From Gephyromycinifex aptenodytis (GTDB taxonomy: Bacteria; Actinomycetota; Actinomycetes; Actinomycetales; Dermatophilaceae), in contig NZ_CP051155.1 of assembly GCF_012277275.1 (NCBI RefSeq), positions 3,224,001 to 3,288,000 of the forward strand: 64,000 nucleotides of DNA. Direction: 5' to 3'. Positions within the stretch are counted from its first letter, which is position 1. The number at the start of each line of letters is the position of its first letter. The notes beneath the pieces were generated by a model. The model was not told the DNA's origin and did no database searches. It saw nothing but the letters and a program-made list of their open reading frames with translations. This document shows positions 1 to 8,572 of the stretch, piece after piece. A program made the position numbers and the translations under genes.

Positions 1-2146
1 CCTGCCCAAACCGGTGGCGAACGAACTGGCCAAGAGTCGGGATCTGCAGACGATCGGGGACCTGCTGTGGTTCCTTCCCCGACGCCACCTCGATGCGCAC
101 ACCGAAGTCGAGACCCTCCTCGAAGGCGACTACCTGGTTGTCCTGGGCACCGTGGAGCGCGCCGCCACACGCCCGATGCGCAGGCGGCACGGGCAGATGC
201 TGATGGCCACGATCAGCACCGGCACCCACGAGTTGAACCTGACGTTCTTCTCGGTGCACGGGCACGTCTCCAAACTCACCCCAGGGACTCGTGCCCTGTT
301 CGCCGGCACCGTCAAGCGGTTCAACGGCCAGTGGCAACTCGACCACCCCGTGTACGAAGTCATTGAGTCCAGCGATGGGCCGCAAGGGGAACCGGCTTGG
401 CCGCTGGTCCCGGTCTACCTGCAGGTTCCTCGGGTGCCGTCCTGGAAAATCGCCCGGTGTATCGAGAGCGCGCTGGCGGCGCTGGAGGATCTGCCGGACC
501 CGCTGCCCGCTGAGTTGCGTACCCGAAACTCTCTGCCGGGTTTCGTTGAGTCGATGCGGATGATGCACCTGCCTGCGACGTTCGCCGAGCGGGAACAGGG
601 TCGCAAACGCCTGGCCTATGACGAGGCGCTGACCATCCAGTTGGTGCTCGCTCAACGTCGCCGGGAACAGCAGAACGCCCCGGCGGTGCCGCGTCACCCG
701 ACCCCGGGGGGTCTGCTGGAGACGTTCGATTCCCGGCTGCCGTTCACCCTGACAAAGGGGCAGCAGCGGGTCGGGTCCGAGATCGCTGCCGACCTGGCCC
801 GGTCGCACCCGATGAATCGACTGCTGCAGGGTGAGGTCGGTTCCGGCAAAACGCTCGTCGCGTTGCGCGCGATGCTCGGGGTCGTCGATGCCGGCGGGCA
901 GGCTGCACTGTTGGCCCCGACCGAAGTGCTGGCGGTGCAGCATCACCGCTCGATCACTCAAGCCCTGGGGGATCTGGCTGAAGGCGGCCTGCTCGGGGGA
1001 GCCACTGGTGGAACCCGAGTGGCGCTGTTAACCGGTTCAGCTTCCACCGCCCGGCGCCGGGAGGCTCTGCTGCAGGCGGCATCGGGTCAGGCCGGCATCG
1101 TCATCGGCACGCACGCCCTGCTCGAAGACCGGGTGCAGTTCGCTGATCTGGGGTTGGTGGTCGTGGATGAACAGCACCGATTCGGTGTGGAGCAGCGTGA
1201 CGCCCTGCGCAGCAAGGCCCACGGCAGTCCGCACGTTCTAGTGATGACCGCCACCCCGATCCCGCGCACCGTGGCGATGACGGTGTTCGGTGACATGGAG
1301 ACCTCCACCTTGGACGAGCTGCCCGCCGGGCGCTCACCAATCGCCACCCATGTGGTCGACAATCCGCTCTGGTATGAACGGGCCTGGGGTCGGGTGGCCG
1401 AAGAAGTGGCAGCCGGCCATCAAGCTTTCGTGGTGTGTCCGCGCATCGGGCTGGACGGCGCGTCCGCTGAGACGCCGGGAAATGAACCGGTCGAGGGTGA
1501 GCTGAGCTTCGAGTCCGAAGAAGAGACCCAACGCCCCGTCGTGGGCGTTGTGGATATGCTCACCGAACTGCGGGAACGTCCGGATCTGGCGGGTCTGCGC
1601 ATCGAGATGCTGCACGGTCGGATGGAAGCCGACGACAAGGACACCGTCATGACCGCCTTCGCCGCCGGACAGATCGACGTCCTGGTGGCCACTACCGTCA
1701 TCGAGGTCGGCGTCGACGTTCCGAACGCGACGGTCATGGTGGTGATGGATGCCGACCGTTTCGGGGTGAGCCAGCTGCACCAGTTGCGCGGACGGATCGG
1801 GCGTGGGCAGGCCCCCGGTCTGTGCTTGCTGGTGGCCCACAACCCCGGAGCGGCCGCGGCCGAACGCTTGGCGGCGGTCGCGGGCACTACCGATGGTTTT
1901 GAGTTGTCGCAGGTCGACCTGGCCACCCGCCGCGAAGGAGACATTCTCGGCGCGCGGCAAAGCGGCGGACGTTCCCAACTTCGGGTGCTGACCCTGCGCA
2001 GGGATGAGAAAGTCATCGGCGCTGCACGCGAGGACGCAGCGCGAATCATCGAGGCCGACCCCACCCTCGCGACATACCCAGGTCTACGGGCGGCTGTGGA
2101 GGACCGGATCGACGCAGAGCAGGCAGCGTTCCTGGAGCGCGGATGA
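1..2146 (+). CDS. recG: ATP-dependent DNA helicase RecG (5' end cut by window)
   Basis: RecG remodels stalled replication forks and branch-migrates Holliday junctions in the cytoplasm. The reading frame is open from the first bases of the window (L-P-K-P-V-A-N-E), so the GTG at 14 is probably internal and some 15-25 N-terminal residues lie outside. Numbered from that GTG, the wedge/OB region fills about residues 1-230. Walker A GEVGSGKT lies near residue 273, the DEAH-type box VDEQHRFG near 385, motif III MTATPIPRT follows, and the C-terminal helicase lobe has the GRIGRG motif. The length (710 plus the missing part) is normal. It ends 13 nt before rsmD, with which it is probably co-transcribed, as in other actinobacteria. 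Confidence is high from motifs and neighbours. Confidence 0.97.
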   Translation, partial: LPKPVANELAKSRDLQTIGDLLWFLPRRHLDAHTEVETLLEGDYLVVLGTVERAATRPMRRRHGQMLMATISTGTHELNLTFFSVHGHVSKLTPGTRALFAGTVKRFNGQWQLDHPVYEVIESSDGPQGEPAWPLVPVYLQVPRVPSWKIARCIESALAALEDLPDPLPAELRTRNSLPGFVESMRMMHLPATFAEREQGRKRLAYDEALTIQLVLAQRRREQQNAPAVPRHPTPGGLLETFDSRLPFTLTKGQQRVGSEIAADLARSHPMNRLLQGEVGSGKTLVALRAMLGVVDAGGQAALLAPTEVLAVQHHRSITQALGDLAEGGLLGGATGGTRVALLTGSASTARRREALLQAASGQAGIVIGTHALLEDRVQFADLGLVVVDEQHRFGVEQRDALRSKAHGSPHVLVMTATPIPRTVAMTVFGDMETSTLDELPAGRSPIATHVVDNPLWYERAWGRVAEEVAAGHQAFVVCPRIGLDGASAETPGNEPVEGELSFESEEETQRPVVGVVDMLTELRERPDLAGLRIEMLHGRMEADDKDTVMTAFAAGQIDVLVATTVIEVGVDVPNATVMVVMDADRFGVSQLHQLRGRIGRGQAPGLCLLVAHNPGAAAAERLAAVAGTTDGFELSQVDLATRREGDILGARQSGGRSQLRVLTLRRDEKVIGAAREDAARIIEADPTLATYPGLRAAVEDRIDAEQAAFLERG

Positions 2147-2159
2147 GAGGCTTCGCGGC

Positions 2160-2765
2160 GTGACACGGATCATTGCGGGCAACGCGGGGGGCACCCGAAT
2201 CGACACCCCCCCTGGGGCGGCGACCCGCCCGACCAGCGACCGGGTGCGAGAAGCGTTGTTTTCCCGCCTGGAACACCTCGACGCTCTCGAGGGCCGGGTT
2301 GTGCTGGACCTGTTCGCCGGATCAGGGGCGCTCGGCCTGGAGGCGGCAAGCCGCGGTGCCTCGCGGGTTCAGCTCGTCGAATCGGCCGGGGTTGCCGCCC
2401 GCGTCGTCCTGCGCAACATCGCTGCATGCAGGGCGGCCAACGCCCGGGTGGTGCGCATCCCGGTGGAGCGTTACCTGGACGGTAAGCCCGAGCAGCCGGC
2501 GGACCTGGTGCTGGCGGACCCGCCGTATGACTATCCGACCCCGCAGCTGGAAGGGCTGCTCGCCCGGCTGGTGCGGGGCGGCTGGCTCGCCCCCGACGCG
2601 CTCATTGTCCTGGAGCGTTCTAAACGTTCGGTGGCGCCGCAATGGCCGGCGGGGCTGAGGAGCCAGGGCGAGAAGACCTACGGCGAGACGATGCTTTGGT
2701 TCGCTCGTGCTGAAAGCGCCGACGACGAAGCTGGCGAGGCGGAGGACGTTCCTGAGCAGCCCTGA
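2160..2765 (+). CDS. rsmD: 16S rRNA (guanine(966)-N(2))-methyltransferase RsmD
   Basis: RsmD methylates N2 of G966 of 16S rRNA during 30S assembly, using SAM. The start is set at GTG 2160, giving MTRIIAGNAGG, the conserved N-terminus of the family. A GAGAGG ribosome site at 2145-2150 overlaps the recG stop. The frame is open further upstream, but that part overlaps recG and does not look like RsmD. Visible motifs are TRPTSDRVREALF, the SAM-binding VLDLFAGSGALGLEA and the catalytic ADPPYDYP (DPPY). Length is 201 residues, slightly long because of an acidic C-terminal tail rich in Asp, Glu and Ala. A hairpin terminator follows at 2786-2820. Confidence 0.95.
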   Translation: MTRIIAGNAGGTRIDTPPGAATRPTSDRVREALFSRLEHLDALEGRVVLDLFAGSGALGLEAASRGASRVQLVESAGVAARVVLRNIAACRAANARVVRIPVERYLDGKPEQPADLVLADPPYDYPTPQLEGLLARLVRGGWLAPDALIVLERSKRSVAPQWPAGLRSQGEKTYGETMLWFARAESADDEAGEAEDVPEQP

Positions 2766-2785
2766 TGCTGCTGACGGCCTTGCCC

Positions 2786-2820
2786 CTGCCGGAGCGCACC
2801 GACTGCCCTCCGGCAGTCTT
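2786..2820 (+). terminator. Hairpin terminator after rsmD
   Basis: Perfect 9-bp arms CTGCCGGAG (2786-2794) and CTCCGGCAG (2808-2816) with a 13-nt loop, followed by TCTT. It separates recG-rsmD from the next gene, which has its own promoter-like hexamer. Confidence 0.6.
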
Positions 2821-2913
2821 GACCCGCGCGGGCCGTCGTGCGGGCCAAGATCACAGGTCGGTGACGAATTCCCAACAGGGTCCCTGTAAGTCGGGCTCTT
2901 TAGGGTGGGGGCC

Positions 2914-2919
2914 TACTAT
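2914..2919 (+). promoter_or_regulatory. -10 hexamer TACTAT for a leaderless transcript
   Basis: TACTAT ends 6 nt before GTG 2926, the usual distance from a -10 box to a transcription start. No Shine-Dalgarno sequence precedes the GTG. Confidence 0.5.
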
Positions 2920-2925
2920 CGCGAT

Positions 2926-3387
2926 GTGAGCCGCTCCCAACGAGCCCGATGGTGGTACTTAGCCGCACTTGTCGGCGCTGCCGTGGTCACCGGAGCCTTT
3001 CTGCTGCTGATCGGGCAAGAGCGGGGGGCTGCGGTTCTGCTTGCTCTCTGTCTGGTGACCGCCTGGTTCATGGCACCTATTCGCCGCAGCGAAGAAGTCC
3101 GGCACTGGGAGGCGCAAGACCGCCTCGTGCGAGACGGGCGCATCATCGTCTACTGGCGCCCCGGCTGCTTGGCATGCGCGCGGATGCGTTGGCGCCTTGG
3201 TGGATTGACCCATCGCGCCACCTGGGTCGACATCTGGACCGACCCCGAGGCCGCGGCCTTCGTGCGCGACGTCAACGGCGGCGCCGAAACCGTCCCGACG
3301 GTGATCTTCAGCGATGGGCGGGCCGTGACCAACCCCGATCCGGGGTTGCTGCGCGCAGAACTTGCCGGGTGCAGCAAAGCTGCGTGA
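2926..3387 (+). CDS. Membrane-tethered glutaredoxin/mycoredoxin-like protein
   Basis: The 153-residue product has two N-terminal hydrophobic segments (roughly residues 11-30 and 35-52), then a cytoplasmic-type thioredoxin-fold domain. The redox motif is WRPGCLACARMRWRL, a CxxC (CLAC) at the position of the glutaredoxin active site, and the cis-Pro TVPTVIF motif follows. The order strand-CxxC-helix-TVPTV resembles actinobacterial mycoredoxins and NrdH, which reduce mixed disulfides, but a membrane anchor is not typical of the characterised members. GTG 2926 was chosen over GTG 2905 because a -10 hexamer lies 6 nt upstream of it. The redox substrate is unknown. It sits alone between rsmD and coaD. 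Confidence 0.7.
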   Translation: MSRSQRARWWYLAALVGAAVVTGAFLLLIGQERGAAVLLALCLVTAWFMAPIRRSEEVRHWEAQDRLVRDGRIIVYWRPGCLACARMRWRLGGLTHRATWVDIWTDPEAAAFVRDVNGGAETVPTVIFSDGRAVTNPDPGLLRAELAGCSKAA

Positions 3388-3403
3388 GCCAGCGCGGGTG
3401 CGC

Positions 3404-3409
3404 TACGTT
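3404..3409 (+). promoter_or_regulatory. -10 hexamer TACGTT before coaD
   Basis: TACGTT ends 6 nt before ATG 3416. There is no Shine-Dalgarno sequence, suggesting a leaderless coaD transcript starting inside the end of the upstream gene region. Confidence 0.4.
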
Positions 3410-3415
3410 CGCACG

Positions 3416-3913
3416 ATGAGTACCACCCGGCGTTGCGTATGTCCCGGCTCCTACGACCCTGTGACCCTCGGACATGTTGATGTCATCGAGCGGGCGAGCA
3501 AGCTCTACGACGAGGTCGTGGTCGCGGTGCTGTTCAACCCCGACAAAGTCGGGATGTTCACCCCGCAGGAGCGCGTCGAGTTACTCCAGGACGAACTAGC
3601 GCACCTGTCTGGGGTGCGGGTGGTCACGTTTGCCGATCGCCTGCTGGTAGACGTGTGCAATGAGATGGGTATCGCCGCCATCGTCAAGGGGCTGCGAGGC
3701 GAGACCGACTACTCCTATGAGCTGCCGATGGCGGTGATGAACCGGCACCTGTCCGGGGTGGAGACGCTCTTCATGCCCGGCGACCCGGCCTACACCCAGG
3801 TGTCGAGCTCGCTGATCAAGGAGGTCGCCCGCTTCGGTGGGGACGTCCGCGGACTCGTCAGCGATCGGGTGCTGGCGGCCCTGCGCAGCCGGATAGGCGG
3901 ATCCGGCTCCTGA
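3416..3913 (+). CDS. coaD: Phosphopantetheine adenylyltransferase
   Basis: CoaD transfers AMP from ATP to 4'-phosphopantetheine, the penultimate step of coenzyme A synthesis. The ATG at 3416 gives MSTTRRCVCPGSYDPVTLGH, with the nucleotidyltransferase motif TxGH (TLGH) in its usual place. The C-terminal part has YTQVSSSLIKEVA, matching the ISSTxIR-type ATP loop. Length is 165 residues, as usual (about 160-170). It follows the glutaredoxin-like gene after 28 nt; a weak -10 hexamer suggests its own leaderless start. A position after rsmD is standard in actinobacteria. Confidence 0.96.
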   Translation: MSTTRRCVCPGSYDPVTLGHVDVIERASKLYDEVVVAVLFNPDKVGMFTPQERVELLQDELAHLSGVRVVTFADRLLVDVCNEMGIAAIVKGLRGETDYSYELPMAVMNRHLSGVETLFMPGDPAYTQVSSSLIKEVARFGGDVRGLVSDRVLAALRSRIGGSGS

Positions 3914-3947
3914 GCTGGCCGCGCCCGGGGCGCCACCGACGCTCTGT

Positions 3948-3976
3948 TTGGGGGATGCGGCTGGCTCCGCTAGAGT
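3948..3976 (+). promoter_or_regulatory. Promoter for the DUF177-rpmF-rnc-mutM unit
   Basis: A -35 box TTGGGG (3948-3953), a 17-bp spacer and a -10 box TAGAGT (3971-3976) lie about 58 bp upstream of the DUF177 start. It is a good sigma-70-type spacing in the only sizeable gap upstream of these four tightly packed genes. Confidence 0.55.
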
Positions 3977-4033
3977 TAACGGTCGGTCCGCTACGCCTAT
4001 GGCGATGGACCACCGACGATCTCCCAGCAACGG

Positions 4034-4630
4034 ATGAGTGGACTCCTGATGACTTCCCCTGACCCTCGCAGCGCCCTGGTGTTCGACGCCAGACGGCTCG
4101 CTCGGCGTCCAGGGACGATGATCACCGAGGAGCGAACCGCCCCTGCACCGGAGGGATTCGGAATCGAGGTCATCGCTGTTCCCGCGGGTGAACCGTTGGA
4201 ATTGTCGGTGCGCCTGGAATCGGTGATGGAAGGCGTGCTCGCCAGCGGTACGGTAGGTGCCGTCGCGACCGGAGCTTGCGTGCGGTGCCTGGAAGAGGTC
4301 AATGAAGTCATTGACGTCGAATTCCAGGAACTGTTCGCCTACGCCGATCGTGCGGCTCACCATCTGGAAGCTAACGGTGACGATGACGACGAACAGCGAG
4401 TGCTTGAGAGCGATTTGCTCGATCTCGAGCCCACGTTGCGCGACGCCGTCGTTCCAACTCTGCCGTTCCAGCCGGTGTGCCGGGACGACTGCCCCGGCCT
4501 TTGCGTCGAATGTGGGCAGCCGCTCGCGAATGACCCAGATCACCAGCACGAGATCATCGACCCCCGGTGGGCAGCGTTGCAATCGCTGTCCGAGCCGGCG
4601 GGCGACCCCGAGGAAGAGAAGAGGAACTGA
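4034..4630 (+). CDS. DUF177 (YceD-family) protein, partner gene of rpmF
   Basis: DUF177/YceD proteins are encoded directly before rpmF in most bacteria and are linked to 23S rRNA/large-subunit biogenesis. This 198-residue protein has the family pattern: GACVRCLEEV in the middle, an acidic stretch, then DDCPGLCVECGQPL with three cysteines, and the closing IDPRWAALQSL. The cysteines could bind zinc. The second ATG (4049, MTSPDPRSALVFDARRL) is an equally good start; neither has a strong ribosome site. It ends 1 nt before rpmF, so the two are one transcript. Confidence 0.9.
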   Translation: MSGLLMTSPDPRSALVFDARRLARRPGTMITEERTAPAPEGFGIEVIAVPAGEPLELSVRLESVMEGVLASGTVGAVATGACVRCLEEVNEVIDVEFQELFAYADRAAHHLEANGDDDDEQRVLESDLLDLEPTLRDAVVPTLPFQPVCRDDCPGLCVECGQPLANDPDHQHEIIDPRWAALQSLSEPAGDPEEEKRN

Positions 4631-4631
4631 C

Positions 4632-4826
4632 GTGGCCGTCCCGAAGCGGAAGATGTCGCGCTCCAACACCCGTTCGCGTCGCGCGCAGTGGAAGACGACG
4701 GCGACCACGCTGACGTCCTGCCCCAGCTGCTCGTCGCCGAAGCAGCCGCACCAGGCGTGCCCGTCCTGCGGGATGTACGCCGGGCGTCACTACCCGACCG
4801 CGGAGCGCACCGAGCTCCAGAACTGA
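4632..4826 (+). CDS. rpmF: Large ribosomal subunit protein bL32
   Basis: The 64-residue product starts [20 protein letters not shown], the standard L32 N-terminus, from a GTG at 4632. Two CPSC pairs (CPSCSS and CPSCGM) show the zinc-binding form of L32, i.e. the type that may be swapped for a zinc-free paralogue under zinc limitation in actinobacteria. It lies 1 nt after the DUF177 gene and 14 nt before the rnc start. Confidence 0.97.
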   Translation: MAVPKRKMSRSNTRSRRAQWKTTATTLTSCPSCSSPKQPHQACPSCGMYAGRHYPTAERTELQN

Positions 4827-4840
4827 GCTCTGCGACGCTC

Positions 4841-5611
4841 GTGGCATCGCAGAACATTGAGCAGCGGCGCCCCGTCGAGGGCCTCCGAGATAAGATCAAC
4901 TCGATCTTGGGGGTAGACCTCGACGAGGCGCTGCTGATTCATTCTTTGACTCACCGCTCGTACGCCTACGAGCACGGCGGCGTCCCGAACAACGAACGTC
5001 TGGAGTTCTTGGGCGACTCGGTGCTCGGCCTGGTCGTCACGGAATCGCTGTACGCGGACCATCCTGAGATGGCCGAAGGCCAACTCGCCAAGCTACGCGC
5101 GGCCGTTGTCAATATGAGGGCCTTGGCGCAGGTCGCGCGCGGGCTCGGCGTTGGTGACTACCTGCTGTTGGGCCGGGGCGAGGAAGCCACCGGTGGTCGG
5201 AACAAGGCTTCCATCCTGGCCGACACGATGGAGGCGCTCATCGGCACCGTGTACCTGGCGCAAGGACTAGACGGCGCCCGGGTCTTCGTGCACCACCTCA
5301 TCGACCCGCTGATGCTCTCCTCAGCGCGTCTCGGCGCCGGCCTGGACTGGAAGACGAGCCTGCAAGAGCTCTCATCCTCGGCCGGCCATGGCGCGCCCGA
5401 GTACAGGGTGAGCGAAGAAGGCCCCGATCACGAAAAGGTCTTCACTGCACAGGCCGTCGTCGGTCAGGAAAGTCTCGGGGTTGGTGTCGGTCGCAGCAAG
5501 AAGGAAGCGGAGCAGCGCGCCGCTGAATGCGCCTGGACCGAACTCACCCGCCGCGCCAACGCGGTGCTGAGCGCCGAACCGACAAGCGACGTCGACGCCG
5601 CAGGTGCCTGA
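4841..5611 (+). CDS. rnc: Ribonuclease III
   Basis: RNase III cleaves double-stranded RNA in rRNA maturation and mRNA turnover. GTG 4841 is the first in-frame start after the rpmF stop and gives a 256-residue protein. The catalytic signature [12 protein letters not shown] is near residue 50, with the second acidic cluster (DTMEALIG) near 130. A double-stranded-RNA-binding domain occupies about 165-235 (DWKTSLQEL to [10 protein letters not shown]). The last 8 bases overlap mutM, which implies translational coupling. Confidence 0.95.
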   Translation: MASQNIEQRRPVEGLRDKINSILGVDLDEALLIHSLTHRSYAYEHGGVPNNERLEFLGDSVLGLVVTESLYADHPEMAEGQLAKLRAAVVNMRALAQVARGLGVGDYLLLGRGEEATGGRNKASILADTMEALIGTVYLAQGLDGARVFVHHLIDPLMLSSARLGAGLDWKTSLQELSSSAGHGAPEYRVSEEGPDHEKVFTAQAVVGQESLGVGVGRSKKEAEQRAAECAWTELTRRANAVLSAEPTSDVDAAGA

Positions 5612-6485
5612 ACTCCCCGAGGTCGAGGTCGTTCGGCGGGGAATCGCCGAACATGTCGTCGGCCGCCGTATCGAAGCCGCGCATCTTTTCGGAACTCGGG
5701 TGGCGCGGCGACACCCGGCCGGACCTGAGGATCTAGCGGAACGGCTCAGTGGTCGGCTGGTGCGCGCGGCCGATCGCCGCGGCAAATACCTGTGGCTAGT
5801 GCTCGAGGACGACGAAGCCTTGGTCTGCCATCTGGGAATGAGCGGGCAACTTCTCGTCGAATCCAGCGAGCGACCCCCGCGTCGTCACCAGCACGCCACC
5901 TTTGACTTCGATGATGACGGGCCTCAGCTGCGCTTCGTGGACCAGCGCACCTTCGGCGGTCTGGCCTTGGCGGACCTGGCGCCCGACCCCCACCTCGGCT
6001 CCGGCCACGAGTACGGCATCCCCGCGCCGGTTGCGCACATCGCCCCAGACCCCCTCGAAGCTGCTTTCGACGTGGAGGTCTTCACCCGCCGGGTGCGCAC
6101 TCGCCGCAGCGCCATCAAACGGGTGCTCCTCGATCAAACCAGCGTGTCGGGTATCGGCAACATCTATGCCGACGAGGCGCTGTGGCGCGCTGGTCTGCAC
6201 GGTCAACGGGCGGCGCAGACCCTGAGTCGCTCGACCGTGGCCACCCTGACCGCCCACGTGCAGGACGTGATGCGGGCAGCCTTGGCAGCGGGAGGCACCA
6301 GCTTCGATGCCCTCTACGTCAACGTCAACGGGGCGAGCGGTTACTTCGACCGCTCGCTGAATGCCTACGGTCAGGCAGGGTCGCCCTGTGAACGCTGCGG
6401 GACCCCGATCCGGCGGGAGGCCTTCATGAACCGCTCATCGTTCTTCTGCCCGCGCTGCCAACGTCCCCCGCGGGTGCGCACCTGA
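5604..6485 (+). CDS. mutM: Formamidopyrimidine-DNA glycosylase (Fpg/MutM)
   Basis: Bifunctional glycosylase/AP lyase that removes 8-oxoguanine and other oxidised purines. GTG 5604 gives [10 protein letters not shown], with the catalytic N-terminal Pro (after Met removal) and Glu. The beta-turn Lys is present in RRGKYLWL (K61). The helix-two-turn-helix has [12 protein letters not shown], and the C-terminus carries the zinc finger CERCGTPI...FFCPRCQ with four cysteines. At 293 residues it is full length. It overlaps rnc by 8 bp and converges on the oxidoreductase gene with only 10 bp between stops. Confidence 0.96.
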   Translation: MPELPEVEVVRRGIAEHVVGRRIEAAHLFGTRVARRHPAGPEDLAERLSGRLVRAADRRGKYLWLVLEDDEALVCHLGMSGQLLVESSERPPRRHQHATFDFDDDGPQLRFVDQRTFGGLALADLAPDPHLGSGHEYGIPAPVAHIAPDPLEAAFDVEVFTRRVRTRRSAIKRVLLDQTSVSGIGNIYADEALWRAGLHGQRAAQTLSRSTVATLTAHVQDVMRAALAAGGTSFDALYVNVNGASGYFDRSLNAYGQAGSPCERCGTPIRREAFMNRSSFFCPRCQRPPRVRT

Positions 6486-6495
6486 GCGGGATCCC

Positions 6496-7521
6496 TCACT
6501 CCTGGGGGTAACGGACGCCCAGTTCGCTTCGGGCGCAGTCCATGACCTCTAGCACTCCGATGGTGTCGGATAGGGGCACCAGCGGCGATTGGGTCAGGCC
6601 CGCGCGTAGGCAACGCCCCACCTCTTCGACCTGGTGTTGATATCCGCGGCTGGGCAGGGTGATCGTGCGGGTTTTACCGCCGGAGAAGATCACCGCGTGC
6701 TCGGGGGACTTGGCGTAGTGCGGCTCGATGGTGATCCAGCCGGAACGCCCGGAGATGACGGCGCGGCCGGGGGAGTGCCCGGCGAAGGTGCACGAGAGCT
6801 GCGCGAAGGCGCCGGTCTCGTAGCCCCACTGCATGGCGACCACGTGATCGGCGCCGGTGCTGGCCAGCGTGCCCATCACCTGCACCGAGTCCGGACGGCC
6901 CAGCAGCGGCCAGACGAGGTGGGCCGGGTAGACCCCCAGGTCCAGCAGCGCCCCGCCGCCGTTGTCGATGTCGAACAGTCGGCTGGTGGGGTCGGGGTCG
7001 CGGATGACACTGAAGTCTGCGTTGACGCTGACGAGATCACCGATCTCGCCCTCCCCGACGAGTTTGCACACTTCGCGCACGATCGGTTGGGTGCGCAGCC
7101 ACATCGCCTCCATCGCGAACACCCCGGCGGCTTCGGCTGCGTCAGCGAGGCGGGTGGCCTGCTCTGCGCTCAGGGTCAGCGGCTTCTCGACCAGGACGGC
7201 CTTGCCTGCCGACATCGCTGCGAGGGCCTGTTCGAGGTGGAACGGGTGGGTGGTGTTGATGTAAACCACGTCGACGTCGTCGGCGGTGTAGACGTCCTCG
7301 TAGCTGCCGCCGCGACCGCCGAACTCGTCGGCCAGAGCCTGCGCCCGGGTTGCCTCCCGGGCCCCCACTCGGGTGATCCGGTGCCCGTCCACCGCGGTGA
7401 TGGCGCGTGCCATCTTCAGCGCGATGTGCCCAGCCCCGATGAACCCCCAGCGAACGGGGTCGCCGGCGTGGGCATTGCTGGGTTCAGCGGGAACGAACGG
7501 AGCAAGAGGCGGGTGGCTCAT
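6496..7521 (-). CDS. Gfo/Idh/MocA-family NAD(P)-dependent oxidoreductase
   Basis: This family oxidises or reduces sugars, inositols and related substrates. The 341-residue protein has the N-terminal Rossmann motif GFIGAGHIALKMA near residue 25 and the family lysine motif VLVEKPLTL near 115; the C-terminal half is the alpha/beta substrate domain. GTG 7527 (two codons earlier) is possible, but ATG 7521 stands 6 nt after a TAATGT hexamer, which suggests a leaderless mRNA. It is monocistronic. The substrate cannot be deduced from its neighbours. Confidence 0.88.
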   Translation of the reverse strand: MSHPPLAPFVPAEPSNAHAGDPVRWGFIGAGHIALKMARAITAVDGHRITRVGAREATRAQALADEFGGRGGSYEDVYTADDVDVVYINTTHPFHLEQALAAMSAGKAVLVEKPLTLSAEQATRLADAAEAAGVFAMEAMWLRTQPIVREVCKLVGEGEIGDLVSVNADFSVIRDPDPTSRLFDIDNGGGALLDLGVYPAHLVWPLLGRPDSVQVMGTLASTGADHVVAMQWGYETGAFAQLSCTFAGHSPGRAVISGRSGWITIEPHYAKSPEHAVIFSGGKTRTITLPSRGYQHQVEEVGRCLRAGLTQSPLVPLSDTIGVLEVMDCARSELGVRYPQE

Positions 7522-7527
7522 AGCCAC

Positions 7528-7533
7528 ACATTA
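7528..7533 (-). promoter_or_regulatory. -10 hexamer TAATGT, leaderless start of the Gfo/Idh gene
   Basis: On the minus strand TAATGT is followed by 6 nt and then ATG 7521; no Shine-Dalgarno sequence is present. Confidence 0.45.
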
Positions 7534-7676
7534 GACGTCGCTGTCGGGCTGGGGTGCCTGGCAAGCGGCCGAAGAAGTGCCCGAGAGCTCTTCATTCGCT
7601 GTTCAACTCCGGGGAGCGAGATCGACGTCCACGCCCCTCATTCTGGGCGAAAGCCCGCGATGAGGGGATGTGCGAG

Positions 7677-8318
7677 ATGAGCGGTGGGATCGGGGCACGG
7701 TCGCACCGGTTGGTGGCCGCTGTGGATGTCGGATCCACCTCGCTGCGAGACGCCGATGCGGTGGCCTACTCCGGGGTGGGGATCGCCCCTTCGGTGGGTA
7801 TCAATCCGGACGCTCTGGTCGTCTCGACCCATCGAGTCCTCACCGGCAGCAAGGACGTACATCTGACGGTTGCGTTCTGCGGTGCAGGCGCAGAAGAGGA
7901 GCAGCTGCAGCAACTCGTCTTGCGGTTGCGTGAGCAAGCCGGTGAGGCGTCGTCTGGGTGGGCCATCCAGGTCGGCCGCTATCGGGTCGGTAGCAGTACG
8001 GCGCTGGAGGCGGCGGCTCTGGGAGCGGTCGAACGGGCGTCTCGATCAGGCGGGCGTTGTGTGCATTTTCCTGGAGTCGGCGACCTCATCGGCGCAGTGC
8101 CGATCGGAGAGGTCGCCTCGCGTTCGGCGATCGAGACCGTTGTCGAGATGGACGGCAGAGTGCCGGCCCCGGACGCGCTGCTGCGGACCGAGCGTCCACC
8201 CCATCCGCGGTGGCAGTTCGGCACCCTGACCCTTTATGTGCAGCCAGGTGTACTCGGTAGCTATATCCCCTTTGAGTCAGGTCCTGCGCCCGAGATGCCT
8301 GTCCAATCTCCGAGATGA
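7677..8318 (+). CDS. Protein of unknown function, 213 residues
   Basis: I do not recognise this gene. ATG 7677 was chosen for the GAGGGG ribosome site at 7662-7667. The product is soluble, without signal peptide or membrane segment. The core (AAVDVGSTSLRD ... LTVAFCGAGAEEEQLQ ... AVERASRSGGRCVHF) follows the strand/helix spacing of a GGDEF domain but has no GGDEF motif; the tail resembles the ADxALYxAKRxGGNRV end of that fold. A degenerate GGDEF-like domain is therefore one guess, made with low confidence. It stands alone upstream of the iron cassette. Confidence 0.6.
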   Translation: MSGGIGARSHRLVAAVDVGSTSLRDADAVAYSGVGIAPSVGINPDALVVSTHRVLTGSKDVHLTVAFCGAGAEEEQLQQLVLRLREQAGEASSGWAIQVGRYRVGSSTALEAAALGAVERASRSGGRCVHFPGVGDLIGAVPIGEVASRSAIETVVEMDGRVPAPDALLRTERPPHPRWQFGTLTLYVQPGVLGSYIPFESGPAPEMPVQSPR

Positions 8319-8487
8319 CGGTTCCCCACCATCGGCCCAAACTGCAGGCGCAGCAATCGGAACGAACCAGCTCACGGGCCGACTCCGTTGTCGTGCATAT
8401 GAATCGGAACGGTGCTGGGACGTGTTGATCTCGGCGTTGACCTGGGGCGTCAGCCGATGACCCTGCGGCGCCCAAGTGCATGCACTC

Positions 8488-8506
8488 TTAGGATAGGCTA
8501 ACCTCC
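8488..8506 (+). promoter_or_regulatory. IdeR/DtxR iron box before the FTR1 operon
   Basis: TTAGGATAGGCTAACCTCC matches the 19-bp IdeR/DtxR consensus (TTAGGTTAGSCTAACCTAA) at 16 positions. It ends 66 bp before the first start codon of the iron cassette, the normal place for an iron-dependent repressor site. Expected effect: repression when Fe(II) is plentiful. Confidence 0.85.
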
Positions 8507-8572
8507 AAGCGCTCCCCGGGTGTTCGTAAGATCAGGGAGGCAGCCCCCTATTTACGCGCAGAGCAGATTGGT

